Assembly (NCBI GenBank): GCA_020723405.1
Contig: DYIY01000001.1
Coordinates: forward strand, 124,001-188,000
Source: Thiobacillus denitrificans
GTDB taxonomy: Bacteria; Pseudomonadota; Gammaproteobacteria; Burkholderiales; Thiobacillaceae
Reading direction: 5' to 3'
DNA length: 64,000 bases
Shown in pieces: positions 38,566 to 47,167 of the stretch. The notes below the pieces were generated by a model. That model worked only from the letters and a program-made list of their open reading frames with translations. It made no database searches and was not told where the DNA came from. Position 1 is the stretch's first letter. Each line of letters starts with the position of its first letter. The position numbers and the translations under genes were made by a program.

Positions 38566-39756
38566 CTACAGCGCCCCCCGCCGATCCCCCCGCCGGAATC
38601 CGGGCAGCCCTTCCTCCACCCCCCGCCCCAGGCCGATGACCTTGAACAGCTCCCCCATTTCCGAGGGCTGCAACAGGCGCTGCACCGCCACTGCGGCTCG
38701 CAGGTATTCGGGGCTCATGGGCGTCATTTCCAGCATCAGGTCCAGCAGGCCGGCGTCGGTCAGGAAATGGGCCTGGCTGGTGTAGCCCAGCAGGTCCAGC
38801 CCGGCCTCCTCGCCGGCCCGGGCCACGGCGCTGAAGTCCACGTGGGCGGTCAGGTCGGCCAGGCCGGGCAGGAAGAAGGGATCGTCCAGGCTGCGGTGGC
38901 GGTAGTGGGCCATGAGGGTGCCCGTGCAGCGCTGGGGGTGGTAGTACTCGGCCATGGGATAGCCGTAGTCGATGAACAGCAGGGCGCCGGCCTCCAGGCG
39001 TTCCGCCAGGCTGGCCACCAGGGCGGTGGCCGCCGGGTTCACTTCCGAGACGTAGTCGCCTTCCACGGGCAGGGTGGCGGCCAGGGCAGACAGTTCGGGT
39101 GATGCCGGCCGTTCCGCCCAGACCGGGCCGCCGGACCAGGCCACGCCCCGTTCCATGGGGACTGATTCGGTCCAGTGCAGCACGTGGGGCGGCACGGCGT
39201 CCAGCACCTCGTTGCCCAGGACCAGGCCCCGGATACGTTCTGGCAGAGCGTCGAGCCAGGTGACCCGGGGCAGCAGGTGGGGAACTGCTTCAGCCAGGGT
39301 CTCCGCCTGGCGCTGGCGCAGTTCGCCGCTCAGTTCCAGGATGCAGTAATGCTCAGGCAGGGCCCCGTGGCGTTCCAGTTCCAGGAGCAGATCCGCCGCC
39401 AGGCGGCCGCTGCCGGCCCCCAGTTCCAGGATGTCGCCTCTGCTTTGGTCCAGCACGGCCCGGGCCGTGCTGGCCAGGCTGCGGCCGAACAGGGGCGACA
39501 GCTCCGGGGCGGTGACGAAGTCCCCCGCCGGGCCGAACTTGCGGGCGCCACCGGTGTAGTAGCCCAGGCCCGGGGCGTAGAGCACCCGATCCATGTAGCG
39601 GGCGAAGGAAATCCAGCCGCCGGCCTCTTCGATGTCCCGGCGCAGCAGTTCCAGCACTTGGGCACAACGGGCCTTGGCCTCGGCGTCGGGTTCGGGCAGG
39701 TCGATGACGGGGCGGCCGGCGGAGCGGGGGGGTGGAGCGGGATATGGAGCAGGCAT
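38566..39756 (-). CDS. MidA/NDUFAF7-family SAM-dependent methyltransferase
   Basis: 396 residues. MidA features: GWISFARYMDRVLYAPGLGYYTGG, then the SAM-binding DILELGAGSGRLAADLL, GNEVLDAVPPHVL and LLFIDYGYPMAEYYHPQR. The mitochondrial homologue dimethylates an arginine of complex I subunit NDUFS2; bacterial substrates are unknown. Divergent from the flavoprotein gene, start codons 24 bases apart. Confidence 0.85.
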   Translation of the reverse strand: MPAPYPAPPPRSAGRPVIDLPEPDAEAKARCAQVLELLRRDIEEAGGWISFARYMDRVLYAPGLGYYTGGARKFGPAGDFVTAPELSPLFGRSLASTARAVLDQSRGDILELGAGSGRLAADLLLELERHGALPEHYCILELSGELRQRQAETLAEAVPHLLPRVTWLDALPERIRGLVLGNEVLDAVPPHVLHWTESVPMERGVAWSGGPVWAERPASPELSALAATLPVEGDYVSEVNPAATALVASLAERLEAGALLFIDYGYPMAEYYHPQRCTGTLMAHYRHRSLDDPFFLPGLADLTAHVDFSAVARAGEEAGLDLLGYTSQAHFLTDAGLLDLMLEMTPMSPEYLRAAVAVQRLLQPSEMGELFKVIGLGRGVEEGLPGFRRGDRRGAL

Positions 39757-39780
39757 GGTGGCTGTGCTAGTTTCTCGCCC

Positions 39781-40740
39781 ATGATAACGGAGCCCCGCCC
39801 CACCCCGCCCGTCGTCGCCATCCTGGGCGCAGGCCCCGCCGGCATGTCCTGTGCCAACGCCTGTCTGTCCTTCGGGTTGCGTCCCCTGGTCATCGAACGC
39901 AGCGACCAGGCCGGGGGCGTCCAGCGCCGCAACTTCCATCCCAACCTGTGGATGCTGGGCTGGCCCGGGGAAACCGGCGAATCCCTGACCCGGCGCATGG
40001 TGGAGCACTACGCCAGCCTGCCCATTGAAACCCGTTACCAGACCGAACTGCTGGGCGCCCAGCGGGGTAAATCCGTCTTCCGGCTATCCCTGGCCGAATC
40101 CGGCGGGGAACGGGAGACCATCCAGGCCGATGCCATCGTGCTGGCCACGGGCATGCACCCCTATGCCACCCCGGAACTGGAAGACCTGGCCCGCCGCAGC
40201 CCCAGGGTGATCATCGGCCCCCTCAGCCACACCATCCGCGACGGCATCCAGGACGCCGACGTGCTCATCCTGGGTGGCGGTGACAATGCTCTGGACCACG
40301 CCCTGTTCCTGGCCGAACGGCGAAATCGGGTCCGAGTGCACACCCGGGGCACCTTCGCCGCCCGGGCCACCTTCCGCACCGCCTGCGCCGGACGGGAGGA
40401 CATCCGGCTGGTGGAAAACAGCACGCCGTTGCGCCTGAGTGCCGGGCAGGAAGGCATCCTGGCCGCCTGGCCCGGGGAGGAGTTGCGCTTTGACTGGCTG
40501 CTGGTCATGTATGGCTACCGCCCCAACATCGAGCTGCTGGATCGCTTCAGCCCCAGCCTGCGCCCGGACCTGACCGCCGGTGGTCACGTGCACGTGGACG
40601 ACTGGCAACGCACCTCCACCCCCGGCGTCTACGCTGCCGGGGACCTGACTGCCCCGGCCCAGCCTTCCGTACCCACCGCCATCGCCCAGGGTCTGGCGGC
40701 GGCCCGGGCCATCGAACGGGACATCACCTGGCGACGTTGA
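39781..40740 (+). CDS. Thioredoxin-reductase-fold flavoprotein without the CxxC pair
   Basis: 319 residues. FAD-binding GAGPAGMSCANACLSFG at the N-terminus, NAD(P)-binding LILGGGDNALDHALFLA (about 165-180), C-terminal GVYAAGDLTAPAQPSVPTAIAQGLAAA. The CATC disulfide of thioredoxin reductases is absent. It is therefore closer to TrxR-like ferredoxin/flavodoxin-NADP reductases or a distinct oxidoreductase. Electron partner unknown; it sits near dsrA but on the opposite strand. Confidence 0.8.
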   Translation: MITEPRPTPPVVAILGAGPAGMSCANACLSFGLRPLVIERSDQAGGVQRRNFHPNLWMLGWPGETGESLTRRMVEHYASLPIETRYQTELLGAQRGKSVFRLSLAESGGERETIQADAIVLATGMHPYATPELEDLARRSPRVIIGPLSHTIRDGIQDADVLILGGGDNALDHALFLAERRNRVRVHTRGTFAARATFRTACAGREDIRLVENSTPLRLSAGQEGILAAWPGEELRFDWLLVMYGYRPNIELLDRFSPSLRPDLTAGGHVHVDDWQRTSTPGVYAAGDLTAPAQPSVPTAIAQGLAAARAIERDITWRR

Positions 40741-40834
40741 ACCCCGGGAGGGCTGGGGGCCAACGGCGTTGACCCAGACCGCCGGCCGGTGCACACATGG
40801 GAAAGTCTGCGGAGTCCCTTACACAAAGGGCAAC

Positions 40835-41218
40835 TCAGGCGGGCGAACAGAACCACAGTTTGTTGCCTTCGCTGTCCAGAAAGGCCCCCACCAGGGCTTC
40901 TCCGTAGCGTGCCACCGGGTCGCTGAGCAACACGCCGCGCTGGCGCAAGGCCTGCTCGGTTTCCCGGGCGTTTTCCACTGCCAGGGTGACCCGGGGATTG
41001 GGCGTCTGGGTGGGCGCGCCGTACCAGTCCTCCGCCGCCTTGAACATGAGGATGACCTCCCCCAGGCGGCAACCCACCAGGGCGCCATCCTCCATGGCGG
41101 GCGGCAGCCCCAGGGTCTCCCCATAGAAAGACCGGGCCCGGAGGGGATTGGCCACCGCCAGGGCGATGACCTTGATCCCCTTGAACCCCAGGGCGGGGAG
41201 CGGCAGCAGCTTGTCCAT
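40835..41218 (-). CDS. VOC-superfamily (glyoxalase/bleomycin-resistance fold) protein
   Basis: 127 residues. Start at MDKLLPLPALGFKGIKVIAL; upstream in-frame codons overlap dsrA. Two beta-alpha-beta-beta-beta units with NPLRARSFYGETLGLP and the closing EALVGAFLDSEGNKLWFCSP. Possible metal ligands are not the full glyoxalase I set. It lies 10 bases after dsrA and is likely cotranscribed; function unknown. Confidence 0.78.
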   Translation of the reverse strand: MDKLLPLPALGFKGIKVIALAVANPLRARSFYGETLGLPPAMEDGALVGCRLGEVILMFKAAEDWYGAPTQTPNPRVTLAVENARETEQALRQRGVLLSDPVARYGEALVGAFLDSEGNKLWFCSPA

Positions 41219-41228
41219 GGCGAGGCCT

Positions 41229-42560
41229 TCAGGCTGCCTCGGCGAAGCGGCCCTCAGCGTGGCGGGCCGCGGCTTCCGCCTTGCGGGCATACCACTTCTC
41301 CGCTTCCTCGTCCCAGCCATCCATGCGGATGTAGGGATTGGTGCGGGGATGCACGACCATGTTGGGGTCGATCTCCAGACCGAGTCCTTCCAGGAAGTTG
41401 ACCAGACCGATGCGTTCGATCATCTCGCCGGTACGTTCGTGGTCCAGGGCATTCTCGGCGAAGAAATCCAGCACGCCCCGGGCCAGCTCGTTGAGCCTGT
41501 CGAAGTCCGCGTCGGATTCCAGCTTCATGAAGGGGATGATGACCGTACCCAGGGTGGCACCGATCTTCAGCACCCCCTTGCCGCCCACCAGGATGGTCAC
41601 GCCCTTGTCCCGGCCGGGCAGCAGGGCCCCGGGCATGACGTTCAGGCAGTGCATGCAGCGCACGCAGTTGTGGTTGTCGATGGTCATCTCGGTGGCCTCG
41701 GCCACCCGCAGCACGGTTTCATGGGGTTGCGCCGGCCTGCCGGCATCGCGCAGGGTGATGGCCTTGGTGGGGCACAGGCTCACCACCATGTTCACCAGAT
41801 CGTTCATGGAATGGCTGGCCATCCAGGCGTCGGCGATGGTCTGGTCGGCACGTATGTTGTCCTTCCAGGTGCCGATGGTGGCCATGTCGGAACGCTGGAT
41901 GGCGTTGACGCAGTCGTTGGGGCAGCCGGAGAACTTGAATTTGAATTTGTAGGGCAGGGACGGCCGGTGCATGTCGTCCAGGTTGCCGTTGATGACGGTG
42001 CGCAGGGCCCGGGCCTCGTCGTAGCAGGACATTTCGCAACGGGCCGCCCCCACGCAGGACATGGACGTGCGCAAGGAAGGACCGGCGCCGCCCAGGTCGA
42101 AACCGAGTGCGTTCAGACCATCGAAGGCCTGCTGCACGTTCTCACTGCGGATGCCCTGGAACATGATGTCGCCGGACTGGCCATGGAAGGCGATGAGGCC
42201 GGAGCCCCCGGCCGCCACCCAGGTATCCGCCAGCTTGCGCAGCAGGTCTGCACTGTAGTGCATGCCCGCCGGAGGCTGCACGCGCAGGGTGTGGAACTCG
42301 GCCGCCTCGGGGAAGACGGGCTTGCCCTGGTCGTCCTTGAGTTCGGTAAAGCGGGGAATGATGCCGGCGCCATAACCGATGACTCCCACGGTGCCGCCCT
42401 TCCAGTAGCCGGCCCGGTCCCGATAGGACGTTTCCAACTGGCCCAGCAGGTCGGTCATCATGGGATTTTCCCGGGCCAGGCGTTTGAGGCCGGTAACGAA
42501 GGAAGGCCAGGGGCCCGCTTCCAGTTGGTCCAGGTAGGGAGTGGCAGGCATGGGTTTCAT
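41229..42560 (-). CDS. dsrA: Dissimilatory sulfite reductase alpha subunit, unaccompanied by dsrB
   Basis: 443 residues. Siroheme/[4Fe-4S] cysteines in SCVGAARCEMSC (C169, C175) and SGCPNDC (C213, C217). An inserted ferredoxin domain uses C263 (SLCPT) and C299/C302/C305 (CVRCMHC). GQSGDIMFQG, GFDLGGAG and YKFKFKFSGCPNDC match DsrA rather than DsrB. DsrAB normally forms an alpha2-beta2 enzyme reducing sulfite, or in sulfur oxidisers running in reverse. No dsrB, dsrC or dsrE/F/H lies nearby: downstream is the VOC gene, upstream the subtilase. GGAGA ribosome site 8-9 bases before the ATG. Confidence 0.88.
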   Translation of the reverse strand: MKPMPATPYLDQLEAGPWPSFVTGLKRLARENPMMTDLLGQLETSYRDRAGYWKGGTVGVIGYGAGIIPRFTELKDDQGKPVFPEAAEFHTLRVQPPAGMHYSADLLRKLADTWVAAGGSGLIAFHGQSGDIMFQGIRSENVQQAFDGLNALGFDLGGAGPSLRTSMSCVGAARCEMSCYDEARALRTVINGNLDDMHRPSLPYKFKFKFSGCPNDCVNAIQRSDMATIGTWKDNIRADQTIADAWMASHSMNDLVNMVVSLCPTKAITLRDAGRPAQPHETVLRVAEATEMTIDNHNCVRCMHCLNVMPGALLPGRDKGVTILVGGKGVLKIGATLGTVIIPFMKLESDADFDRLNELARGVLDFFAENALDHERTGEMIERIGLVNFLEGLGLEIDPNMVVHPRTNPYIRMDGWDEEAEKWYARKAEAAARHAEGRFAEAA

Positions 42561-42646
42561 GGGACGCTCTCCGGATGATCAGGCTATTACCATAGCTTTT
42601 TGATCAAGTATTGCCAGGGGAGTTCTCGTCTTGCGGCGGACGCGCC

Positions 42647-42671
42647 GGCCCGGTCAAACGGCTACCGGGCC
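42647..42671 (-). terminator. GC hairpin after the subtilase gene
   Basis: GGCCCGGT/ACCGGGCC with a 9-base loop, about 50 bases past the peptidase stop in its direction. No T-tract, so a weak or Rho-assisted terminator at best. Confidence 0.3.
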
Positions 42672-42718
42672 ACCCCGGGGGCGGTCCGGGCCGTCAGCAA
42701 CCGGCCGGCCAGGCCCGC

Positions 42719-44698
42719 TTAGAAGCGGCGGTTCCAGCCCAGGGTCAGATGGGCGCTTTCCTGGCCCGCCAGGCCGGCGGCGTTGGCCTTGTATTCCAGG
42801 CTCAGGCCGGCCCTGCCCAATTTGCCGGCAGGCCGGGTGTAGTCGAGGGCCAGCACGTATTCCGCTTCACCGCCGGCCAGATCCACCCGCCGGGTGGAAT
42901 AGGTGGCGTTCTGGTTCTGGTCGTAGCTGGCGAGTTCCAGCGTGGCCGAACCGCCGATGGCCTTCAGGGACTGGCTCAGGGACAGGCCCAGGCGGTCATG
43001 GGGGGCGAACAGGTCCCGGCCGTCCAGATTCAGGCTGAAGCCCCATACCGGCATGTCGCTATAGCCCAGGACCAGACCCGAACCCCGGCCACCTTCCACC
43101 AGGCCCAGGGTGGCAGTGGCGCTGGCTTGCCAACGGCCAGCCAGGCTGGCTTGGCGGGTGGCGCTGACGAACATTTCCCGGCCGTCGCCGAAGTGCAGCA
43201 CGCCGCTCTGGGAAGCCCCCATGAACTGCTCGTGTTCCGTGACCAGCCCGGCGTTGATCACCCAGGCACCGGCACCGTAATTGAGGCTCAGGCCGCTGGC
43301 GCCAGGTTGACTGCCGTTGACCGGGACGGCGTCCAGAGGCCGGCTGGAAAACAGCCCCAGCTTCAGGGTGGCGCTGATCCGGTTGCTCATGAACAGGGCG
43401 TCACCGTCCTGGAAGCCCAGAAACGGCACGGCACCGGCACTGACTCCGGAGACCAGGGCATCCGCGCCGGCCCCATAGGCCAGTTGGAAGCGTTCATCAC
43501 CCGCCACGGCCGGCTGGGCAAACAGGGTCTGCAGCCGGTGGTCCAGACTGGGTTCGCTGGCGGGGGCGAGCAAATCCGTGGTGGCGACCGTGAAGTTCCG
43601 CTGGTAGGCATCCAGGCCGGCGAAATCCAGGCGACCGGCGGCGGCCAGGCTGCTGATGGCGGGTGCCAGGCTGGCAGGCAAGGTGGAACTGGCCACGGGC
43701 ACCGACCGGCTGCCGCTGCTGGCGGCGGTTTTCAACTGCCCCACCGGAGCCAGGGCGGCCTTCACGTTGAGCAGGCCATGGCCATAGACGCTGTCCACGC
43801 CCCTCCGGCCCAGGTCGGTGGCGGTGTCGAGCAGGATGTTCGCCGTGTCCTTGGCGCTCAGCTTGGGCCAGTAGCCCATAAGCAGGGCGGCGGCGCCAGA
43901 CACCATGGGCGCCGCCATGGAGGTGCCGGACATGTAGTAGTAATTGCTGTCCATGTAGGTGGAGACGATGTCCACCCCGGGGGCCACCAGGTAGAAATAG
44001 CGGGTATCGCCGGCCCGGTTGGAAAAACTGGCGATTCTGTTGTTTTCGTCCACGGCGCCCACCGCCAGGATCTGCCCCTTGGCCCAGGCCTGGGTGGCAT
44101 GGCGGGCGGGCCAGTCGGGATTGGCGGCACCGTCGTTGCCGGCGGCGAAGACCAGCAGGGCCCCCTTGTTCACCGCCCCCTGGAGATAGGTCTTGTCGCC
44201 TGACCAGGCGGCACCGGTGTAGCCCAGGGAGCCGTTGATGATGCGGGCACCGTCGTTGGCCGCCGTAAGAATGGCCTTGTCCACATCCACCAGACTGCCG
44301 CCGCCGTCACTGTCGAGGGCCTTGTAGATCAGCAGGCTGGCCTTGGGGGCGATCCCCATGGAACCACGGCCGTTGGCCGCCGCGCCGATGATGCCCGCCA
44401 CGTGGGAACCGTGGCCGTTGTCGTCGCCACAGGCGCTTCCCACTACGCCGCCGGACACACTGCGGCATTTGCCGATGCGCCCGCTGAATTCGCTGCTCGA
44501 CAGGTTGATGCCCGTATCCACGATGCCCACCTTCACCCCCTTGCCAAAGAGATTCAAGTCGTAGGCGGACTTGGCCTTGATGGCCTGGTGCCACCAATCG
44601 TCGGCAAAGGTGTAATCGCTGCTGGGAGTCCAGGCGGCAAGGGCGGACCCCGCCAGATTGGCAAGGGCGAGGGCGAGAACGCTGGGCCTGACGCGCAT
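42719..44698 (-). CDS. S8 (subtilisin-like) surface protease with C-terminal beta domain
   Basis: 659 residues; GAGGAG 7 bases before the ATG at 44698. Signal peptide 1-22 (ends SALA). Catalytic triad D61 (GIVDTGIN), H96 (NGHGSHVAG), S260 (SGTSMAAPM). After the about 310-residue protease domain comes a linker and an about 280-residue strand-rich region ending TLGWNRRF, whose terminal Phe suggests an outer-membrane barrel, i.e. an autotransporter-like layout. It is preceded by a c-di-GMP-I riboswitch, so its expression should follow the motile/sessile signal. Confidence 0.88.
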   Translation of the reverse strand: MRVRPSVLALALANLAGSALAAWTPSSDYTFADDWWHQAIKAKSAYDLNLFGKGVKVGIVDTGINLSSSEFSGRIGKCRSVSGGVVGSACGDDNGHGSHVAGIIGAAANGRGSMGIAPKASLLIYKALDSDGGGSLVDVDKAILTAANDGARIINGSLGYTGAAWSGDKTYLQGAVNKGALLVFAAGNDGAANPDWPARHATQAWAKGQILAVGAVDENNRIASFSNRAGDTRYFYLVAPGVDIVSTYMDSNYYYMSGTSMAAPMVSGAAALLMGYWPKLSAKDTANILLDTATDLGRRGVDSVYGHGLLNVKAALAPVGQLKTAASSGSRSVPVASSTLPASLAPAISSLAAAGRLDFAGLDAYQRNFTVATTDLLAPASEPSLDHRLQTLFAQPAVAGDERFQLAYGAGADALVSGVSAGAVPFLGFQDGDALFMSNRISATLKLGLFSSRPLDAVPVNGSQPGASGLSLNYGAGAWVINAGLVTEHEQFMGASQSGVLHFGDGREMFVSATRQASLAGRWQASATATLGLVEGGRGSGLVLGYSDMPVWGFSLNLDGRDLFAPHDRLGLSLSQSLKAIGGSATLELASYDQNQNATYSTRRVDLAGGEAEYVLALDYTRPAGKLGRAGLSLEYKANAAGLAGQESAHLTLGWNRRF

Positions 44699-44739
44699 GT
44701 GCGGCTCCTCGATCTGGCCTGGGGGGCGCACGGCGCTCT

Positions 44740-44836
44740 CCAGCAGCCCCGCTGCCGTGGACCTGATCCAGAAGAATCAGGCCGTTAGGCCGGAAGCTTT
44801 GCGGCCCGCGCTTTCGCGTCGGTGTGCCTTTGTTGG
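44740..44836 (-). ncRNA. Cyclic di-GMP-I (GEMM-I) riboswitch
   Basis: Minus strand, 41 bases before the subtilase ATG. In order: a P2 hairpin closed by a GAAA tetraloop (CGCGAAAGCG), then GGGCCGCAAAGC, TTCCGGCCTAA (tetraloop-receptor side of P3), the P3 stem, and AGCGGGGCTGCTGG. The GCAAAGC, TCCGGCCTAA and AGCGGGG blocks match the c-di-GMP-I consensus (Vc2 aptamer) in order and spacing. Outer P1 pairing CCAAC/GCTGG is short. Whether it switches transcription or translation is not clear; no terminator was seen. Confidence 0.85.
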
Positions 44837-45178
44837 AAACGGCGGAATCGCCACCGGGGGCAATTCCTCAAGCCGCATAACGGCAGGCAGCAACAAAACT
44901 TGAGGGCGGTTTACCGGCTTGCTGATGCGCTTCGACAAGGGCTGCCAGACCGCGACGGCACGGCGGAACTGGCAGGACAGGAGGTTGGGTAATGATCTGT
45001 TCAAGGGGCACCCTCTTGCGGTGAACCCGGTAATCCACCGCTTGCTGGGCATGGGGTAAGCCAATCCATATGGCCGAACACCTGGCCCTCCCCAAATCAC
45101 CGCCTCCTCACCGAATTCCTCCCCCACAATCATCGGTTCCAGAAGCCCTCTCTACCACCCACAGCAAGGAGCCTCCCC
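44837..45178. other. Intergenic region without a recognised gene
   Basis: 342 bases between the riboswitch and the AHSA1-type gene. Open frames here have no ribosome site and unnatural composition. The riboswitch promoter must lie here but no clear -35/-10 pair was found. CAAGGAG at 45167-45173 serves the next gene. Confidence 0.5.
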
Positions 45179-45619
45179 ATGAGCACCGTGCAACTCCATC
45201 GCGTTCTGCGCGCCACTCCGGACAAGCTCTACCGGGCCTTCCTGGACCCGGATGCCTTGGTCAAGTGGCTGCCGCCCAACGGCTTTACGGCGAAGGTCCA
45301 TCACCATGAGGCGCGGGTGGGTGGGGGTTTCAGGATGAGTTTCACCAACTTCGGCAGCGGCCACAGCCACAGTTTCGGTGGGACTTACCTGGAGTTGCGG
45401 CCCGGTGAGTTGCTGCGTTACACGGAAGTCTTCGACGACCCCGGCCTGCCGGGGCAGATGGTCACCACCGTCAGCCTGACGCCCGTGTCCTGCGGGACGG
45501 CCTTGCAGGTGGTCCAGGAAGGCATTCCCGAGGTGATTCCGACGGAGGCTTGCTACCTGGGGTGGCAGGAATCCCTGGTCTTGCTGGCCAAGCTGGTGGA
45601 GGCGGACATTCCGGATTGA
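45179..45619 (+). CDS. SRPBCC/AHSA1-type protein
   Basis: 146 residues. START-like fold of the AHSA1 (activator of Hsp90 ATPase homologue) group: RVLRATPDKLYRAFLDPDALVKWLPPNGF at the N-terminus, GGTYLELRPGELLRYTEVFDDP, and a C-terminal helix CYLGWQESLVLLAKLVEADIPD. These proteins bind hydrophobic ligands or act as accessory factors; ligand unknown. Good ribosome site. Confidence 0.85.
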   Translation: MSTVQLHRVLRATPDKLYRAFLDPDALVKWLPPNGFTAKVHHHEARVGGGFRMSFTNFGSGHSHSFGGTYLELRPGELLRYTEVFDDPGLPGQMVTTVSLTPVSCGTALQVVQEGIPEVIPTEACYLGWQESLVLLAKLVEADIPD

Positions 45620-45661
45620 CGGCCGGCCATGCTGCCAGGGGGGCTGTGCCCCGGTGGGGGG

Positions 45662-47086
45662 TCAGACCTTCGGCTTGCCGGGTTTGCCTTCCCGCAGGTG
45701 GCGGGGCAGGCGCTTCTGTTCCCGTTCTGCGGTACGGGTCTGGCGGGGGGTCAGGCTGGAAGCTTCGCGCTGCTCGAAGGGGTTGTAGTTGGCCTTGAAA
45801 TCCACCCGCAGGGGGGTGCCCTGGAGGTTGAAGGCGGTGCGGAAGACGTTTTCCAGGTAGCGCTTGTAGGCGTCGGGCATGCCTTCCAGGTGGTTGCCGT
45901 GGATGACGATGACCGGCGGGTTGTTGCCCCCCTGGTGGGCGTATTTGGGCTTGGGCCGGAAGTTGCCGGCCCGGGGGGGCTGGTGCTGGGCCACGGCTTC
46001 CTGGAGCACCCGGGTGAGGCGGGGGGTGGAAAGCTTGGCCATGGCGGCGGCGTAGGCTTCGTCCACGGACTTGAGCACGGCGCCCACACCGGTGCCCTTG
46101 AGGGCGGAGATGAAGTGGAAGCGGGCGAAGGTGAGGAAGTCCATCTTGCGGTCCAGTTCCCGCTTGATCTGTTCCCGCTGGTAGTTGTCCAGGTCGTCCC
46201 ACTTGTTGATGGCCACCACCAGGGCCCGCCCGGCTTCCAGGATGAAGCCGGCCAGGTGGGCGTCCTGGTCGGAGATTTCCTGGCGGGCGTCCAGCACCAG
46301 GACCACCACGTTGGCGTCCTCCACGGCCTGGAGGGTCTTGATGACGGAGAACTTTTCGATGGCTTCGGTGACCCGGCCCTTGCGCCGCACCCCGGCGGTG
46401 TCGATGAGGGTGTAGGGGCGGCCGTTGCGCTCGAAATCCACGTAGATGGAATCCCGGGTGGTGCCGGGTTGGTCGAAGGCGATGACCCGCTCTTCGCCGA
46501 CGAAGGTGTTCACCAGGGTGGACTTGCCCACGTTGGGCCGGCCGACGATGGCGATCTTGGGGTGGTCGTTGCCGCCGCCTTCGTCGGGTTCCGCCGGGAA
46601 GGGCTCCAGGGCCAGTTCCACCAGGTCCCGCACACCTTCGCCGTGGGCGCCGGACACGGCCAGGGGCTGGCCCAGGCCCAGTTCGTGGAATTCGGCGGTG
46701 ACCACGCCGGCGTTCATGCCTTCGGTCTTGTTGACCGCCAGGAGCACGGGACGGCCGGTCTGGCGCAGGCGCTGGGCGATGAGCTTGTCCTGGGGGGCGA
46801 GGCCGGTGCGGCCGTCCACCAGGAAGACGATCACGTCCCCTTCGGCAACAGCCTGGAGGGTCTGCTTGGCCATCTCGGCCAGGATGCCGGTGTCCGCCAC
46901 CGGCTCGAAACCGCCCGTGTCCACCACCAGGTAGGGCTTGCCGCCCACCTTGCCGTGGCCGTAATGGCGGTCCCGGGTGAGGCCGGGCAGGTCGTGGACC
47001 AGGGCATCCCGGGTCTTGGTGAGGCGGTTGAAGAGGGTGGACTTGCCGACGTTGGGCCGGCCGACCAGGACGAGGGTGGGTTTCAT
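45662..47086 (-). CDS. der: Ribosome-associated GTPase Der (EngA)
   Basis: 474 residues with two tandem G domains, each with P-loop [10 protein letters not shown] (near residues 9 and 187), DTGGFEP and DTAGVRRKG switches, and NKTEG/NKWDD base motifs. A KH-like C-terminal domain ends with a basic tail. Essential for 50S assembly. Last gene of the ispG-hisS-yfgM-bamB-der run, separated from bamB by an 81-base repeat-rich spacer. Confidence 0.97.
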   Translation of the reverse strand: MKPTLVLVGRPNVGKSTLFNRLTKTRDALVHDLPGLTRDRHYGHGKVGGKPYLVVDTGGFEPVADTGILAEMAKQTLQAVAEGDVIVFLVDGRTGLAPQDKLIAQRLRQTGRPVLLAVNKTEGMNAGVVTAEFHELGLGQPLAVSGAHGEGVRDLVELALEPFPAEPDEGGGNDHPKIAIVGRPNVGKSTLVNTFVGEERVIAFDQPGTTRDSIYVDFERNGRPYTLIDTAGVRRKGRVTEAIEKFSVIKTLQAVEDANVVVLVLDARQEISDQDAHLAGFILEAGRALVVAINKWDDLDNYQREQIKRELDRKMDFLTFARFHFISALKGTGVGAVLKSVDEAYAAAMAKLSTPRLTRVLQEAVAQHQPPRAGNFRPKPKYAHQGGNNPPVIVIHGNHLEGMPDAYKRYLENVFRTAFNLQGTPLRVDFKANYNPFEQREASSLTPRQTRTAEREQKRLPRHLREGKPGKPKV

Positions 47087-47167
47087 GATGGTGAGGGCTC
47101 AGGGGTGAGGCGTGAGGAGGGGGGTGTGCCGGCGAGGGAGCACCCCTCGCTCATCACTCCTGGCGCC
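47087..47167. repeat. GTGAGGCGTGAGG-type imperfect inverted repeat
   Basis: GGGGTGAGGCGTGAGGAGGGG on one side and CACCCCTCGCTCATCACTCC...GCGCCTCAC on the other, filling the spacer between bamB and der and abutting the bamB stop codon. Confidence 0.5.

Noticed and set aside
42561-42615. TTGATCAA upstream of dsrA as an FNR/ANR site
   Set aside because: The FNR consensus needs TTGAT-N4-ATCAA; here the half-sites overlap without the four-base spacer.
44777-45133. Minus-strand open frame of 118 codons upstream of the subtilase
   Set aside because: It covers the riboswitch aptamer and has no ribosome site or recognisable protein features.
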